DNA of 64,000 bases, from positions 496,001-560,000 of the forward strand of contig JAOWBW010000482.1 in assembly GCA_026119855.1 (NCBI GenBank), written 5' to 3'. This document shows, one piece after another, positions 1-11,689 of the stretch. The notes beneath the pieces were generated by a model, which was given only the letters and a program-made list of their open reading frames with translations, had not been told where the DNA came from and did not search any database. The translations under genes and the position numbers were made by a program. Numbering within the stretch: the first letter of the stretch is position 1; every line of letters starts with the position of its first letter. This stretch comes from Campanula takesimana (taxonomy: Eukaryota; Streptophyta; Magnoliopsida; Asterales; Campanulaceae).

Positions 1-2480
1 AACGGAGATTCTAACTCCCAAAAGCTTGCTTCAATCCATCCAATGAATCTTCGCAACTTTCATACCTTTTAGAATTTTCTTGACTATCAAAACCTTTAGG
101 TTGTATCCAATACATCCTTAAGTGAGTTCCCGTTGAGGAACGCTTGTTTTGACATCATTTTGTCAAATTTCATATTCCAAATATGAACATGTGACTATGA
201 AAATTCTAATAAGTTTCTTGCTACCCATGTAACATTTTTCTCCAAGAAAAGTCATTCACCTCCTTTGGTTTTTACACCTTAGGTTAGAATGATCAAGTTC
301 CAAACTTGATTATTATACATGAATTGCCTTTTAGATTTTATGACTCCAAGCCATTAATCTAAATATGGAGTTGATATTGCATCTTTGATAGGTGGTAAAT
401 ACTTCATTCTAGATGAACTTTGCCTTAATACTTTCTATCTCGAAATATCCAATATTTCTTCTAATAGATTGTATTTTATCATGTGTGCAAGTACTTGTAT
501 ATCTTGAACGGATTTTCACAACCCCTTGTGAAGACTTGTTCAACTTCCATCTTAGGGTAAAATATATATTTTCTAGGTCTCGAACCATTCGAGATACATT
601 TTACTCCCACTGATTCTTTTAGAGATAAACCACTTATCTGGAAAAGTATCATCATAATCAACAAACCATTTGTTTCTTATGAGTAAAATTATTATCCTCA
701 AGTTCCCTTAGGATATCCCATGAAAGTATATTTATTAGATTTAAATGTGAGTGTGTCCCAGACAACTCCTTTCCAAAAGGTCTCACCATCTTAAATCTTT
801 ATGAAAGACAAACCGAGTTTTCTTTCACCATTTAACCTCTTTTGATGGAACTCAAATTAGTGTAGTTATAGCGGTTTGTAATACATAACCCCAAAATAAA
901 TAATGGAATATCACTTTGACTTTGTCATCCAACGAACCGTATCCAATAAGGTTCTTATACTTCCACGCAGACATATCATTTGATATTCTTAGTGAAGTTA
1001 ATTTGTGAAACCATTTCACAACTTTAATGATGACTGTCAAATTCTTGGTTTAATTATTTATCATCATGATCCAATCATAATTTTTGAATAGTTTTACCAA
1101 GTATAACCAAAATTTTCTTTTAGCATTTCTTCTTAATGCACCATACACATCAAAATGTATTAGGTCAATTAAGACATTAGCCTTTTTACCAATCATAGTA
1201 AAAGATGTCTTGATCCAAGTAAATAAGATTTGCATAAATCATGTGATTCCAAATCATATGACTTAAAACTCCGTCCCATGGAATTTTAGATATGCATTTC
1301 TCATTTATTTGATCAAAACAATAATGCATAGAGAATTTTAATCATTTATGTTATAGCCTTTATTACTTTGTTCTTCAAGATTTAGGATATAAGATTTATT
1401 TATATGATAACACAATGAAGTAAATCATAATAAATAAAGCACTTTTCTTATTCCAAATAAGAAATTAATATCCTTCATTATCTTTTAACAAAATAATGTT
1501 TTCTACTTCATCAGTAAAGTCACTTTACAAGTGTTCTACAAACAATGTTGCAACCATTGCATCATTACCGTTTGTAGATAAAACTTTACTATAGGTAGTC
1601 TTTCATTTTACTAATTATTCTGGTATCCAATACTCAATAATTAAATTTAGAAAGAATAATTTATAACATAAAATTCCCAAGTGGTAGTCCCACTACCATT
1701 CCTTTTATTGATCATCCAGAATTTTGACTACAATTCTAAATGGTCAATCCAATTGCCATTTTTACCAAATTGCATCAATTAGAGTTATTATTTTAACCAT
1801 ATTTATTTCTTTTAGGTTTGACAACTCTTGTCTTACCTTTCTTTTGGCACTTGGCCCTTTTCCTTATGAACCATGAGCTCTGGAGAACCATTCTCCAATA
1901 TCTTCATCTTCGCAGTTTTTCAGCATGTTAATGCAACTCGAAGAAATTCTTATTCATTCTAAGCATGTTATAGTCCATCACAAAGTGATTATAACTCTTA
2001 GGAAATGAATCAAGAATAAGATCCATGGTTAGCTCCAATCCAATTGGACTCCCAAGTTTCTCAAGATACTCTACGTAGTCATTCTCTTAAGCGTGTGAGG
2101 TTCCACTTATTGCCCTTTACTCCTTTTGCAAGAAGTGAATGCAATAATGGTTTTATACCTCTCTTGCTTAGATTGCTCTTTGAAACATGTAACTCAACTC
2201 CACGCCTATCTAATAGGCTTCCAAAGTTCCAAACTTTGTTGAAGTTTTGAGCACATAATCGCGAGCATAGGACAACTCACATTCCTAGAATCATACTCAT
2301 GATTCTTGTGATTGTCTATTCTGGCTTTGGGTTCTTTAGGAATAGGCCCATCAAGAATGTACAACCCATATTCTTGCCTTAGAACTATTCTTAGGCTCAG
2401 GATCCAATCCATGAAGTTTGTACCATTCTTTTGAAGCTTTATCCTTAACAAGGATTAATCGCAACGATTTTAGTTGTCAT
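1..2480 (-). pseudogene. copia-1 gag-pol remnant (Ty1/copia, degraded)
   Basis: Read on the minus strand, this is the old coding part of a copia element whose end lies left of the window. Its left edge aligns with copia-2 from about 18498, and its gag start (ATG ending at 2480) matches the copia-2 gag start at 21335. The clearest peptide is at 2206-2451, with the gag N-terminal signature NGTNFMDWILSLRIVLRQE shared with copia-2. Pol homology over 1-2200 is visible as nucleotide similarity, but no frame stays open beyond about 65 codons. The stretch is about 350 bp shorter than the matching part of copia-2, so it has deletions as well as stops. The gag start is followed by a stop within about a dozen codons. 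It cannot encode a working polyprotein and looks older than copia-2. Confidence 0.8.
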
Positions 2481-4136
2481 CTACAACTTATGCAAAATTT
2501 CCAAAATTTTACAAGTACCAATCTCATTAAAGAGATAAATAATGTATTTTCCAAAAACACTCCCACTAAATTATATAACCTTCTTATACATCCAATGTAT
2601 AATATAATTTAAATGAGCTAAGATCCAACTTTAATTTAATTTTAAGTCCGCTATGGCGGATTACACAAAATCAAATTAATTAGGTAGACAACCCTGTCAA
2701 TCATATATCATATGACTCTTAGATCCTTTTATGAGATTCTTTTGAAATTGGGCTAAGATCCAACTTTAATTTAACTTTGAGTCCACGGAGGCGGACCGCT
2801 CAAAATCAAATTAATTAGGTAGACAATTTCATGTCAATCATATCTCATATGATTCTTAGGGATCCAATTTCGAAAGCATGTTTAATCTCATCTTTTGCCT
2901 AAGGCCCAAAACTGTTTTGACGCCCAATTAAGTCTAACCATTTTAAACGCATGGTTGATGTGCCTCGCTAGGGCGTGCCCACATCATCCATCTTGCTCAT
3001 ATATAGATAAAGTTAATGCACCTCGCTAGGGCGAACCCACATTAAAATCACCCATGCACTAACAAGTGTTTTATTCATGGCGTGGCAAAAAAAAGAACTT
3101 AAAACTTTCTTTGAAGGTTCATTACATATAGCATTCAACACATTTATGAGCACATAAGATAAACATGTTACGCATCAAGTTTAGCCACTAAATTAATCTC
3201 CATTAATTTAAGCACAATATTTATGTGTCATTAGTTTCTCTATAATTATGAGGATGAGACCTTTTCAACTTTGGTCGTTATTTCCAAATCAAGACAACAA
3301 GAAGTGCGGTCGAACTAAGCCGTTAGGCAACCACAATCCCGCACTAATTCAAGAGACCAAGAAAGTAGTCCATGTGGCCGAAACTAAGCAATAGATGGTC
3401 TCGATGAACGTAGGCCAATTGCATTCACAATTCCACATGGATCTCCAAACTTTGAATCAAGAACTTTGTTTCTCAATTTTAGCAATTATGAACTCTTCAT
3501 AATTCTAACTTCGTTTTATCTTTGAAACTTTGATTGCGATCAATTTTGGGAAACACAATCTCGATGAACGCAGATTAGCCATCCAAAACTTGAACCAATC
3601 TAGGAATCACAAGACTAAAACAAATAGGAAAATCAAACCCCAAGATCCACACTCAAACCAACTACCCAAAGTCCATTCCAGATCAGCAAGTCTGGTCTGG
3701 TTTTGTTACTGGTTCGGTTGCACCTCTCGAAAATTCCAAATTCCAATTTTAACCAAAATCAGAACAAAATCAGTGAACTGTGCGGCCGCCCAAACTATCC
3801 TGTGCGGTCGCCCAAACATGTGCGGCCGCCCAGGGAGATTTGTGCGGTCGCCCAAACGCATCAGAAGGAATTTTGAAGTTCGAAAATTTGTCTCAAAATT
3901 GTCTTTCCCCGATTATTAAAACCATGATCCAATCAGAATTAATAATCAAACAATTCAGAATCCATCATAATATTTATTGCGATTGAATCGTGCGATTAAA
4001 GTTGTAAAACAATAAACCACATAAAATCACATAACACATAAACATCATATAATCCAATATTCATATCATGCTTGGCACATAAACAATTTATATACACACA
4101 ACATGATCTAGTATTGAAATAATCAATATGAACGGG
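2481..4136 (-). other. copia-1 untranslated leader between PBS and gag
   Basis: No gene. This 1.65-kb leader matches the copia-2 leader at 21336-22851. It holds two copies of a CCTCGCTAGGGCG motif (about 2964 and 3021), inverted pairs such as CCATGTGG at 3369 with CCACATGG at 3432, and four TGTGCGG(C/T)CGCCCA motifs at 3779-3856. An untranslated leader this long is unusual for copia. The small open frames here, for example 3530-3919, follow the repeated motifs and match nothing I recognise. Confidence 0.7.
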
Positions 4137-4148
4137 GCTCTGGTACCA
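4137..4148 (-). other. primer-binding site of copia-1 (initiator tRNA-Met)
   Basis: The minus strand reads TGGTACCAGAGC one base inside the LTR edge. This is one mismatch from TGGTATCAGAGC, the usual complement of the 3' end of plant initiator tRNA-Met. It fixes the LTR to its right as the 5' LTR and the element as minus-strand. Confidence 0.88.
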
Positions 4149-4149
4149 C

Positions 4150-5568
4150 TGTTGGGTTTCGTAGTCACATGCGCAGCGGAATTAAGCATTTAAAATTTAT
4201 GAAACCCAAAGCCCATAGATCCATTCATATGATTAAGTCAAATACAACATGATGAATACTAGAATACTAACCCTTGGTGCCTTTGATTTTGCAACCTTGA
4301 ATTCGATAGAGACTTGAAAACTTGATCACGATCATAGCAATAATCACGAACTTTGAAGATGATAAGTTTCACCCTCTAGCGGTATCCACACCACGAACGA
4401 ATATCAAGAACACTTGATCTTGGTTGCTAGACCAAATTATGAAACACGTTTTCATAATTAATATGAACTATATGGAATTTTCTTTGTGTATAATTTTGTT
4501 CTTCAATCTAGGATTTCTTAGAACAAAATAAACTCTCTCAAATTCTTTGGAGACTTGCACAAAAGCTTAGGTTTTTTTTCTTGGCCGAATTTTGATGTTT
4601 ATATACAAGTTAGACCTATTCCAAATAGGAAACTTGTGTCTAAACCCGTCCAAAATTCCTTTCCGAATCAAATTAGGAATCTGTCCCCGACAGCACTGTG
4701 CGGCCGCCCAATTTCTTGTGCGGTCGCCCAAAGGCCCAGAAAAATCCAATTTTTCCAAATTTCCAATATAGTCCTTATTTAGGATTCGTTCTATTGTGTG
4801 TGACCCTCTAGGATTATACTAAGTTGGCAATGGGTTCAAACATGAAACCATAAGATATGATTAGGTTCTAGCAATCCGTCATACCTACCCAAATAGTATA
4901 ACTAGATACAAGTTCGCATTCCTTTTTAGAACATGTCATAATCCCTTTGTCCACGATGTCATTGAACACAAGTCATGGTCAACAAGTCAACTTGTATTGT
5001 TCAATACTTTCTCGATTCCGAATATGTTGATAATCCAAATGACATTGATCCAATCAATCCTTTTGAGTTTGGCCAAACATTTTATCAACATCATTCCTTC
5101 GAGGGGCCCAAGCTTGACATCTCTCCGAAGAGGGACAAATCCATTTGGCTTATTATTCTTCCCTACGTTAATCCAATCATGCCAATCATACCCTTTATAA
5201 CTACCGTGTTAAGGCAGCGTTTGAATATGTCAAACATAATGTTCATCAAGTGGAAGACTATAATAACTTCATGTCCAAGGATTCAAATGACATAACTAAT
5301 ATGAGATTTATATATGACATCGACCATGACATAAATCTCATGCCGCGGGTCATGTCCAGTACCTTGTTCCAAACAAGTACCTATAAATCTAACATGATCA
5401 TCCCATGATCATTTAGCCTTTATACTAGTGCTTAACAAGCTCTAGGGACGGAGATTATTATAAGCAAACACGAGCCATAATAATAATCTTATTATCTCTT
5501 TATCATTATGAATAAAATGATAACTTATACAACGTTTAACAAACGTGCCTAGAGCACCAACACCAACA
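4150..5568 (-). mobile_element. 5' LTR of copia-1
   Basis: It runs from TGTTGGG to CCAACA, 1419 bp, and closely matches both copia-2 LTRs. On the minus strand it has a TATA-like TATAAACA at about 4598-4606, with two TGTGCGG(C/T)CGCCCA motifs just upstream (4697-4731). The base after it (5569) enters TatA-1 gag sequence, so copia-1 inserted into TatA-1. The right-hand target duplication would be GTGGA (5569-5573); the left one is outside the window. Confidence 0.88.
4598..4731 (-). promoter_or_regulatory. copia-1 LTR promoter: GC-rich motifs plus TATA box
   Basis: On the minus strand, two GC-rich TGTGCGG(C/T)CGCCCA motifs are followed about 90 bp downstream by a TATA box (TTGTATATAAAC). Both copia-2 LTRs keep the same arrangement. 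The promoter role is inferred from position. Confidence 0.55.
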
Positions 5569-6203
5569 GTGGACTTTTACTAAAGAAACAAAAATCGTCC
5601 AAGGTGGACTTTTGACTAAGGACACTCTAGAACCTACGAAGACTGAATGACCCTTTTCTTTTCTTTTATTTAAAGGAGGTAGCCCCAATTTCCTCTCTTG
5701 CCCATGCCCATGTATTCCGTTGGCGGGTGATGGCTCCGCTGTCAATGAGGCTTTGAATCTTTCTCCTCAATTGGATGCAATCTTCGGTGTCATGCCCAAT
5801 GTACTGGTGGTATTGGCAGTGTTTGGAGGGATCCAAGCATTGCTTCACCCTACTTGGTTCATAGTTGATCAAAGGAGACAACTTGCCAGCTTGAACTAGA
5901 CTTTTGAAGAGTTTGGCTAACGGCATACCTAAGTCGTCGAATTCGCGCTCGTCCTTCCTTTCACGAACTGTCTTTGAGGGTGATTTAGGTACCGGCACCC
6001 CTTGTTGATGAGTAGTCATAGGAGGCATCCTGACGGGGACAGTCTGTGGCGGCCCGTATATTTGAGGAGCGTACGGGTGTTGACATTGAGCAAGAGGGAG
6101 AACTCGACTGAGGTAATCATAAACGCCACGAATGTCAGACAAATGGCGCCTCTCGATATCTCTTAGGGTCTTATGCAACTTCGATGTTCCTTGCAGCCGA
6201 CAT
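5569..6203 (-). pseudogene. TatA-1 mini-Gag (nucleocapsid-type), truncated
   Basis: Minus-strand gag-like gene of a Tat-lineage gypsy element. The likely ATG is at 6203, followed within ten codons by a one-base frameshift; the long frame then runs 6178-5666. Near residue 130 it has a knuckle of the form C-x2-H-x4-GH-x4-C (CQYHQYIGHDTEDC) followed by a basic stretch. The preceding FDDLGMPLAKLFKSLV part resembles the short Gag of TatB-NA. The usual capsid (Retrotrans_gag) domain is missing, so this is the gag of a non-autonomous element. After 5666 the coding sequence seems to shift frame, and it stops at the copia-1 LTR. There is no pol on this side. Confidence is high for retroelement gag, moderate for the non-autonomous reading. 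Confidence 0.78.
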
Positions 6204-6500
6204 GATGTAGAACTCTATGTCATGAAAGAATTAGATTCGTATTTAATGATAAGGCATCGTTATAAGAATCATTTTTTGGAAAAGAGTCGGTCTCCACATT
6301 TTTGAAATGCATTTTGGTAAAAAATTGAAAGTTTGACCGGGCCGAAGTTTCCTACGTTCCCCTTATCATGAGGGAGAGGTCCCACACAATAAGAGGCTCA
6401 GGTCACCGTAGTTCGAATCAAGTTAGACTTTTAAAAAGAGGTGAGAGATGACCATAGGGGTCAAAAAGAGGGAGATGACTCGGTCCTTGGTCAAGCATGG
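6204..6500 (-). other. TatA-1 pre-gag leader with conserved hairpin motif
   Basis: No gene. At 6351-6412 the minus strand carries the CTACGGTGACCTGAGCCTC ... GGAACGTAGG motif found in other Tat parts of this window. The CTACG and CGTAG arms could pair around a loop of about 50 bases, longer than in the other copies. Confidence 0.6.
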
Positions 6501-8745
6501 GTGAGGAAGACCTATAGTAGTTGGTTTTGATTGAGTAGGGTATGGTTTGACCTAAATTTGACCTAAGGTTTGAGACAAGAAGTGGTTCAAGCTAGGATGC
6601 GACGATAATGGTGGGTTGACCTAGATGGGTAAAGGATAGGTCGACCTAAATGAGAAGGGTTGGATTGACCTATATGGTGAATGAATCAAGATAGCGGGTT
6701 GTAGCGGTTTGCCTATGGGATGATCTAAGCGGGATGGACATGGTTTGACCTAGGCGGGTCTAAGGTTGACCTATTCGGGTTGGTGGATTAAGGAAGGTTG
6801 GAGATTGACCTAGATGGATCCAAGATAGGTAAGTCGATCTAAGTGGGTCACGGGGTGACCTTGGCGGGTCAAAGGTGAAGGGGTAGTTTTAACCTAAGAC
6901 GGGCAGGTTGACCTAAATGGGTCAAGGATGGTGTGTGTACCTAAACGGGTTGACCTAGGTTGGTCTGGACGACGGTGGGTCAAGATGACGGTTTGACCTA
7001 AGCGGGTTAGGACCAAAGGTAATTGGGTTCACTTATGGAATCAAAGATTGATCTAAGAGGTCGAAAACGGATAAGGTTGACTTAGGAGTCCAAGTTTGAC
7101 CTAAGAGGTCGAAGGTGATTGGGTTGACCTAGGAGGTCAAAGGTTGACCTAAGAGGTCAACGGGTGATAATGTTGACCGAGGGGTCCAAGGGTAGACCTA
7201 AGAGGTCAAAGGTGGATGAGGTTGACCTAAGAAGTCAAAGGCGGATGAGAATGACCTATGGGGTCAAAGGTTGACCTAAGAGGTCAAAGACGATAAAGTT
7301 TACCTAGGGGGTTAAATGTGATAAGGTTGTCCTAGGAGGTCAAGGGTTGACCTAAGAGGTCGGAGGCGGATAAAGTTGACCTAGGCGGTCAAGGGTTGAC
7401 CTAAGAGGTCGAGGGGTGACCTAAGAGGTCGAGGGTGATAAGGTTGACCTAGGAGGTCAAGGGTAGACCTAAGAGGTCAAAGGCGGATAAAGTTGACCTA
7501 GGGGGTCAAAGGTAGACCTAAGAGATCAAAGGTTGGTACGGTTGACCTAGGAGGTCAAAGGTTGACTTAAACGGATAAGATTGACCTAGGGGGTCAAAGG
7601 TTGACTTAAACGGATAAGATTGACCTAGGGGGTCAAAGGTTGGCCTAAGAGGTCAAAGGGTGGTAAGGTTGACCTAGGAGGTCAAAGGTTGACCTAGGGG
7701 GGTCAAAGGTTGGCTTAAGAGGTCAAAGGTAGATAAGGTTGACCTTGGAGGTCAAAGGTTGGGAAGGTTGACCTAGGTGGTCAAAGGTTGACCTAGGAGG
7801 TCAAAGGTAGGTAAGATTGACCTAGGGGGTCAAAGGTTGACCTAGGAGGTCAAAGGTAGGTAAGGTTGACCTAGGGGGTCAAAGGTTGACTTAAACGGAT
7901 AAGATTGACCTAGGGGGTTAAAGGTTGACTTAAACGGATAAGATTGACCTAGGGGGTCAAAGGTTGGCCTAAGAGGTCAAAGGGTGGTAAGGTTGACCTA
8001 GGAGGTCAAAGGTTGACCTAGGGGGTCAAAGGTTGGCCTAAGAGGTCAAAGGGTGGTAAGGTTGACCTAGGAGGTCAAAGGTTGACCTAGGGGGTCAAAG
8101 GTTGGCTTAAGAGGTCAAAGGTAGATAAGGTTGACCTTGGGGGTCAAAGGTTGGGAAGGTTGACCTAGGTGGTCGAAGGTTGACCTAGGAGGTCAAAGGT
8201 AGGTAAGGTTGACCCAGGGGGTCAAGGGTTAACCTAAGAGGTCAAAGGTGGATGAGGTTGACCTATGGGGTCAAGGGTTAACCTAAGAGGTCAAAGGTGG
8301 ATAAGGTTGACCTAGGAGGTTAAGGGTAGACCTAAGGGGTCGGAGGCAGATAAAGTTGACCTAGGAGGTCAAAAGTTGGTAAGGGTTGACCTAGGGGGTC
8401 AAAGGTTGACCTAAGGGGTCAAAGGTAGATAAAGTTGACCTAGGCGGTCAAAGGTTGATAAGGTTGACCTAGGGGGTCAAAGGTTGACCTAGAAGGTCAA
8501 AGGTTCAGAGGGTTGACCTAGGCGGTCAAAGGTTGACCTAGGGGGTCAAAGGTTGAGAAGGTTGACTTAGGCGGTCAAAGGTTGACCTAGGAGGTCAAAG
8601 GTTGACCTAAGGAGTCACAGGCGGATAAGGTTGACCTAGGAGGTCAAAAGTTGGTAAGGGTTGACCTAGGGGGTCAAAGGTTGAGAAGGTTGACCTAGGC
8701 GGTCAAAGGTTGAGAAGGTTGACCTAGGCGGTCGAAGGTGAATGG
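6500..8745 (-). repeat. TTGACC/GGTCAA tandem array in the TatA-1 leader
   Basis: About 2.2 kb of degenerate tandem repeats with a period near 20-25 bp, made of TTGACCTAGGNGGTCAA separated by short AAGG(T/C) spacers. Each unit is an imperfect palindrome. The left third is more diverged; 7100-8740 is regular and shows higher-order blocks, for example the block near 7560-7720 repeated near 7870-8060. The array lies between the PBS and gag of the element and is also present in TatA-2 (36007-36175), so it belongs to the element and is not a separate satellite locus. Confidence 0.9.
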
Positions 8746-9272
8746 TAGACCCAAATGGATCGCAATGATGGCCCAACGGATGAGCGATGGACCTTAGAGG
8801 TCGCCTAGATGCAATGCACATTTTATTTTGCGAAAATTTTTGCATTTATTTACATCCTAAATGGGTGGTCCGAGGAGTGTCCTAATCTCTATGTGTGGGT
8901 TGACACGGGTTAGGTTAAAGGTTCCCACCGCTCGCGGAGCGTACACGGTGAGTGGAGTAGACGAGTGACTCGAAAAATGTGAGGCAGTAGCGCACAAATT
9001 CCTGCACATCGAATACTCCGGGTAGTAGGGACCTGTGCAGTGCTGACACGGACTAGTGGTAGTGTGAGGCAAGAAACTAATTCTTTTTAGGGAGAAAAGA
9101 GAGAAGCTTTGAACGTTTGAATGATGCTATGCAATGCAATGCAGGAGAAGGAAAATAATGTACAAGGGAGCATAGCAGAGTTTTGTTTGACCCTAATACT
9201 AAGGCGAAAATAACAAAGGTACAAGGATACAAGGTATATACAAAGTACAAGTATCAACAAAGTACAAGTATT
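8746..9272 (-). other. TatA-1 leader, unique spacer between arrays
   Basis: No gene recognised. The block is well conserved in TatA-2 (36190-36770), and on the plus strand near 63890-64000 in TatA-3. It includes a conserved stretch at 9000-9070 containing CCGTGTCAGCAC on the minus strand. Small open frames here do not resemble known proteins. Confidence 0.6.
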
Positions 9273-9738
9273 AACATTGCGGGGTGCACGGGTGCATGTG
9301 TAAACATGGCAAGTATGTGAGGTGCATGTATAAACATGGAAAGTGTGTGCATGTGTAAACATGGCAAGTGTGTGTAGGGTGCATGTATAAACATGGCAAG
9401 TGTGTGAGGTGTATGTGTAAACATGGCAAGTGTGTGTGAGGTGCACGTGTAAACATGGCAAGTGTGTGCATGTGTAAACATGGCAAGTGTGTTCATGTGT
9501 AAACATGGCAAGTGTGTGTAGGGTGCATGTGTAAACATGGCAGGTGTGTGTAGGGTGCATGTGTATACATGGCAGGTGTGTGTAGGGTGCATGTGTAAAC
9601 ATGGAAAGTGTGTGGTGCATGTGAGAACATGGCAAGTGTGTGCATGTGTAAACATGGCAGGTGTGTGCATGTGTAAACATGGCAGGTGTGTGCATGTGTA
9701 AACATGGCAAGTGTGTGCATGTGTGAACATGGCAAGCA
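9273..9738 (-). repeat. 24-bp tandem array in the TatA-1 leader
   Basis: About 18 units built on CATGTGTAAACATGGCAAGTGTG, mostly 24 bp, with some 27-33-bp variants carrying TAGGGTG inserts. Because 24 is a multiple of three, the minus strand has long open frames full of HTCHVYTC-like repeats (for example 9087-9710). I treat these as by-products of the array. TatA-2 has a shorter version at 36783-37105. Confidence 0.88.
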
Positions 9739-9791
9739 TCATGAGGTGACGAAAGTTAGACCCACTAAGTTTGAAAAAGTTTTAAAGCATT

Positions 9792-9808
9792 CCCCAGCGG
9801 AGTCGCCA
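9792..9808 (-). other. primer-binding site of TatA-1
   Basis: The minus strand reads TGGCGACTCCGCTGGGG starting one base inside the LTR. The same site type follows the LTRs of TatA-2, TatA-3 and TatB-NA. Ogre/Tat elements are known to use a tRNA-Arg-type primer with this sequence; I did not check the tRNA match. Confidence 0.85.
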
Positions 9809-10048
9809 CTGTGAATACGTGTGTTTGAATTTGAGAATATTCATAGCAACATTAAATATGAGAGTCGCCACGCCGTTTTAATTATAGCCAAAACATTGAG
9901 AAAAAGCATGTTAATGGGTTCGGGGGTCAAATTACAACAAGAGAAGAATATTGGACGTTATCACTCCTATTGCCCGAATGATCGGTCTTTCTATCATGAT
10001 GAATGTGTTAGTAGTGTGTTAGTGTTTGAGACCGGATCCGAAGATTGC

Positions 10049-10087
10049 CTACGTTCCTCTCAATGTGAGAAGCTCAGGTCAGCGTAG
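10049..10087 (-). other. conserved CTACG...CGTAG hairpin motif in TatA-1 LTR
   Basis: On the minus strand, arms CTACG and CGTAG flank CCTGAGCTTCTC and GAGAGGAA, giving a plausible stem with a loop; it is followed by GCAATCTTCGG. The same motif occurs in TatA-2, E, TatB-NA and element C, always on the element's sense strand. Confidence 0.6.
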
Positions 10088-10589
10088 TTCGAGAGGAATT
10101 TAGAATAGGCAGAAGAATCGGGATCATGCATAATGAGGGGGAATTACCTAAAGTTTAGGGTTTAGAAGTAGTTCCTAGATCATCCTCGGGTTGATGAACC
10201 CTAGATCATCATCGGCTATGAAATAACATGTAATTATGAAGATCGCCACCCTAAATATGGCATAAATAAGGTTTTAATCTATAATATGATGAATATGCGA
10301 AGAACATATTATGAACATATGAATGTCATGAAGAAAATATGAATAAAGATGTTAGGAACATGAATATTATGAAGAACACATGAATAAACATATTAAGAAT
10401 ATGAATATTAAAGATCTACACTAGAAATAATGCAAGAACGTGAAGAAAAGTTTGAAAACTTACCTTTGTTGGCAAGAAATAACCTTGGATCTTCTTGGGA
10501 TTCTTGAGAGTGTTTTTGGAGGCTTGAATGACTTGATTTGGGAGCAAAATCGTAACTTGAAAGCTCTAAAATTCGGATCCCCTTATTAT

Positions 10590-10715
10590 GAGGCAAGGGA
10601 GGTCTTTAAATAGGAAACTGATGGAGAGATCTGACGGTCCAGATCATCCGGGGCGGATGTGGCCGCGTGGCCAATATTGAGGGCGGCGGCGAAAGTGGCC
10701 GCGTGGCCATCGTTG
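10590..10715 (-). promoter_or_regulatory. TatA-1 LTR promoter: GTGGCCGCGTGGCCA motifs plus TATA
   Basis: Two palindrome-like GC-rich motifs lie about 50-110 bp upstream (minus strand) of CTATTTAAAG. TatA-2 keeps three similar motifs and has a better TATA box (ACTATATAAACC, about 37950). Promoter function is inferred from layout. Confidence 0.5.
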
Positions 10716-11289
10716 CGCGCTGACTTGAAATTCAAGCTAGGGTTTTACTGTTCATACAAGGCAACCCTAAATGTCCATATTTAATATTTTCTAGAACATT
10801 GAGCTATTTTTGGGAATCTGGGACAAGTCTTTGCAAGGTTTCTAATTCCTATAAAGTCCTTGTATTTTTAGGAAAGTCCTAATAAACTCATTTTCAGGTC
10901 GGGTACTAACACCCCCTCAAAATGATTTTCCAAAGTTTTGGACTTTTTCGCCCACAATGTGTCTTGAAGGTCACCCCTAGGCTCTCCCCCGGTGTCAAGA
11001 AATGTGTCAACCATCCCTTAGAGTAGTGTTGACCAAGCCAAGACTTGACCCAGAGTGGTCATTTTAGATTGAAGCCTTGTCCCGGCAGTCCTTAGTCGGA
11101 CGTAAGACCAGTTTTCCCGTCAAACTCCCCAAAGATGGAGTTGACCCAAGCCTTGACCCAGAGTGGTCATTTTAGGTTAAGAAAACCTTAGTCCCCCCAT
11201 TGTGAAAAATGTTGCCTTAGCGAACAATTAGGCAGTCCCTGACTTAAGCCCAGTATTATTTTAGGCGATCCCCATGTGACGTAAGCCCA

Positions 11290-11640
11290 TTGTTTTAAAA
11301 GAAAATACACCTAGGCTGTCCCTGACGTAAGCCCAGTAAAATTGAAAGGTTTATACACTTAGGCGGTCCCCATGCGACGTAAGCCCATTTGTCTTGTTTG
11401 CCCAGAAATACACTTAGGCAGTCCTTGACAAAAGCCCAGTAACATTTGTGAAAAATTGCCTGGTGTGAAAATACACTTAGGCAGTCCTTGACATAAGCCC
11501 AGTAACATTTTGTGAAAAATTGCCTAGTGTGAAAATACACTTAGGCAGTCATTGACATAAGCCCAGTAACATTTTGTGAAAAATTGCCTAGTGTGAAAAT
11601 ACACTTAGACAGTCCCTGACCTAAGCCCAGTAAAATTTTG
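11290..11640 (+). repeat. about 64-bp tandem repeat in element C 3' UTR
   Basis: About five units containing CACTTAGGCAGTCC, AAGCCCAGTAACATT and TGTGAAAAATTGCC. The last three or four are nearly identical, the first is diverged. Tat elements are known for hypervariable tandem repeats in the 3' UTR, which fits this position. Confidence 0.85.
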
Positions 11641-11689
11641 TCCCCCAGAGTGGTCATTTTAGGTTAAGAAAACCTCTGTCCTGGCAGTC

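Larger units (their letters stand above)
9810..10911 (-). mobile_element. 5' LTR of TatA-1
   Basis: 1102 bp. In minus orientation it runs from TGTTAGTACCCGACC to ATTCACA, next to the PBS. It matches the TatA-2 LTR over its whole length once the Helitron there is removed. Promoter-like parts on the minus strand are two GTGGCCGCGTGGCCA motifs (10660-10715), then a TATA-like CTATTTAAAG near 10600. The R/U5 part holds a conserved hairpin motif at 10049-10087. Beyond 10911 the sequence switches to the 3' UTR of element C, so TatA-1 inserted there. Confidence 0.87.

Noticed and set aside
6500..8745. Array could be a CRISPR array
   Set aside because: No constant repeat with unique spacers, period too short, and plant nuclear context.
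6500..8745. AGGTCA half-sites like nuclear-receptor response elements
   Set aside because: Plants lack nuclear receptors; the W-box reading of the same palindrome is more sensible.
9087..9742. Long minus-strand frames with His/Cys/Thr repeats (up to 207 codons)
   Set aside because: They are produced by the 24-bp array, occur in three registers, and have no domain; not annotated as a gene.
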